A stretch of DNA of 5,606 nucleotides from Methanobacteriota archaeon (GTDB taxonomy: Archaea > Halobacteriota > Halobacteria > Halobacteriales > Halalkalicoccaceae), in contig JADFQH010000018.1 in assembly GCA_022561895.1 (NCBI GenBank), positions 4,866 to 10,471 on the forward strand, read 5' to 3'. The position numbers and the translations under genes are program-made. Each line of letters starts with the position of its first letter. Position 1 is the first letter of the stretch. Below are positions 5,568 to 5,606 of the stretch, one piece after another. The notes beneath the pieces were generated by a model. That model worked only from the letters and a program-made list of their open reading frames with translations, was not told where the DNA came from and ran no database searches.

Positions 5568-5606
5568 AGTAGTAGTGGACTTCCGAACGCGATCAACAGA
5601 CCAACG

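Overview
The window looks like chromosomal DNA of a halophilic archaeon (class Halobacteria). The predicted proteins are very rich in Asp/Glu and the DNA is GC-rich. One gene encodes a Tat-exported halocyanin lipoprotein, and several genes have AT-rich TATA-like boxes about 26 bases before the start codon, as expected for leaderless haloarchaeal mRNAs. I cannot assign a genus from sequence alone.

Layout from left to right. Positions 2-1300 (+) hold the C-terminal half of a Cu(I)-transporting P1B-type ATPase (CopA type), cut by the left window edge. Next is an AT-rich spacer with inverted repeats. A 66-residue PepSY-like protein lies on the minus strand (1529-1729). It is divergent from a cupin gene (1785-2006, +) that stops just after its first metal-binding motif and is probably a pseudogene. 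The cupin ends inside a roughly 108-bp foldback, MITE-like quasi-palindrome (2004-2111). The other end of that element supplies the last codons and stop of a complete cytochrome P450 on the minus strand (2099-3337). Divergent from the P450 is a halocyanin (3539-4024, +). After it come a protein distantly related to uracil-DNA glycosylases (4099-4758, +) and a complete ThuA-family protein (4851-5567, +).

Functionally, the Cu(I) ATPase and halocyanin both deal with copper (export and copper-based electron transfer), but they are about 2.2 kb apart with other genes between, so this is not an operon. The P450 has no visible redox partner nearby. The UDG-like and ThuA genes each have their own upstream AT-rich element and look like independent housekeeping or accessory genes. 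I see no defence system, CRISPR array, toxin-antitoxin pair, RNA gene or intact transposase. The points most worth a second look are the foldback element that ends two converging genes, the UDG-like protein that lacks canonical catalytic and Fe-S residues, and the P450 I-helix that lacks its usual acidic residue.
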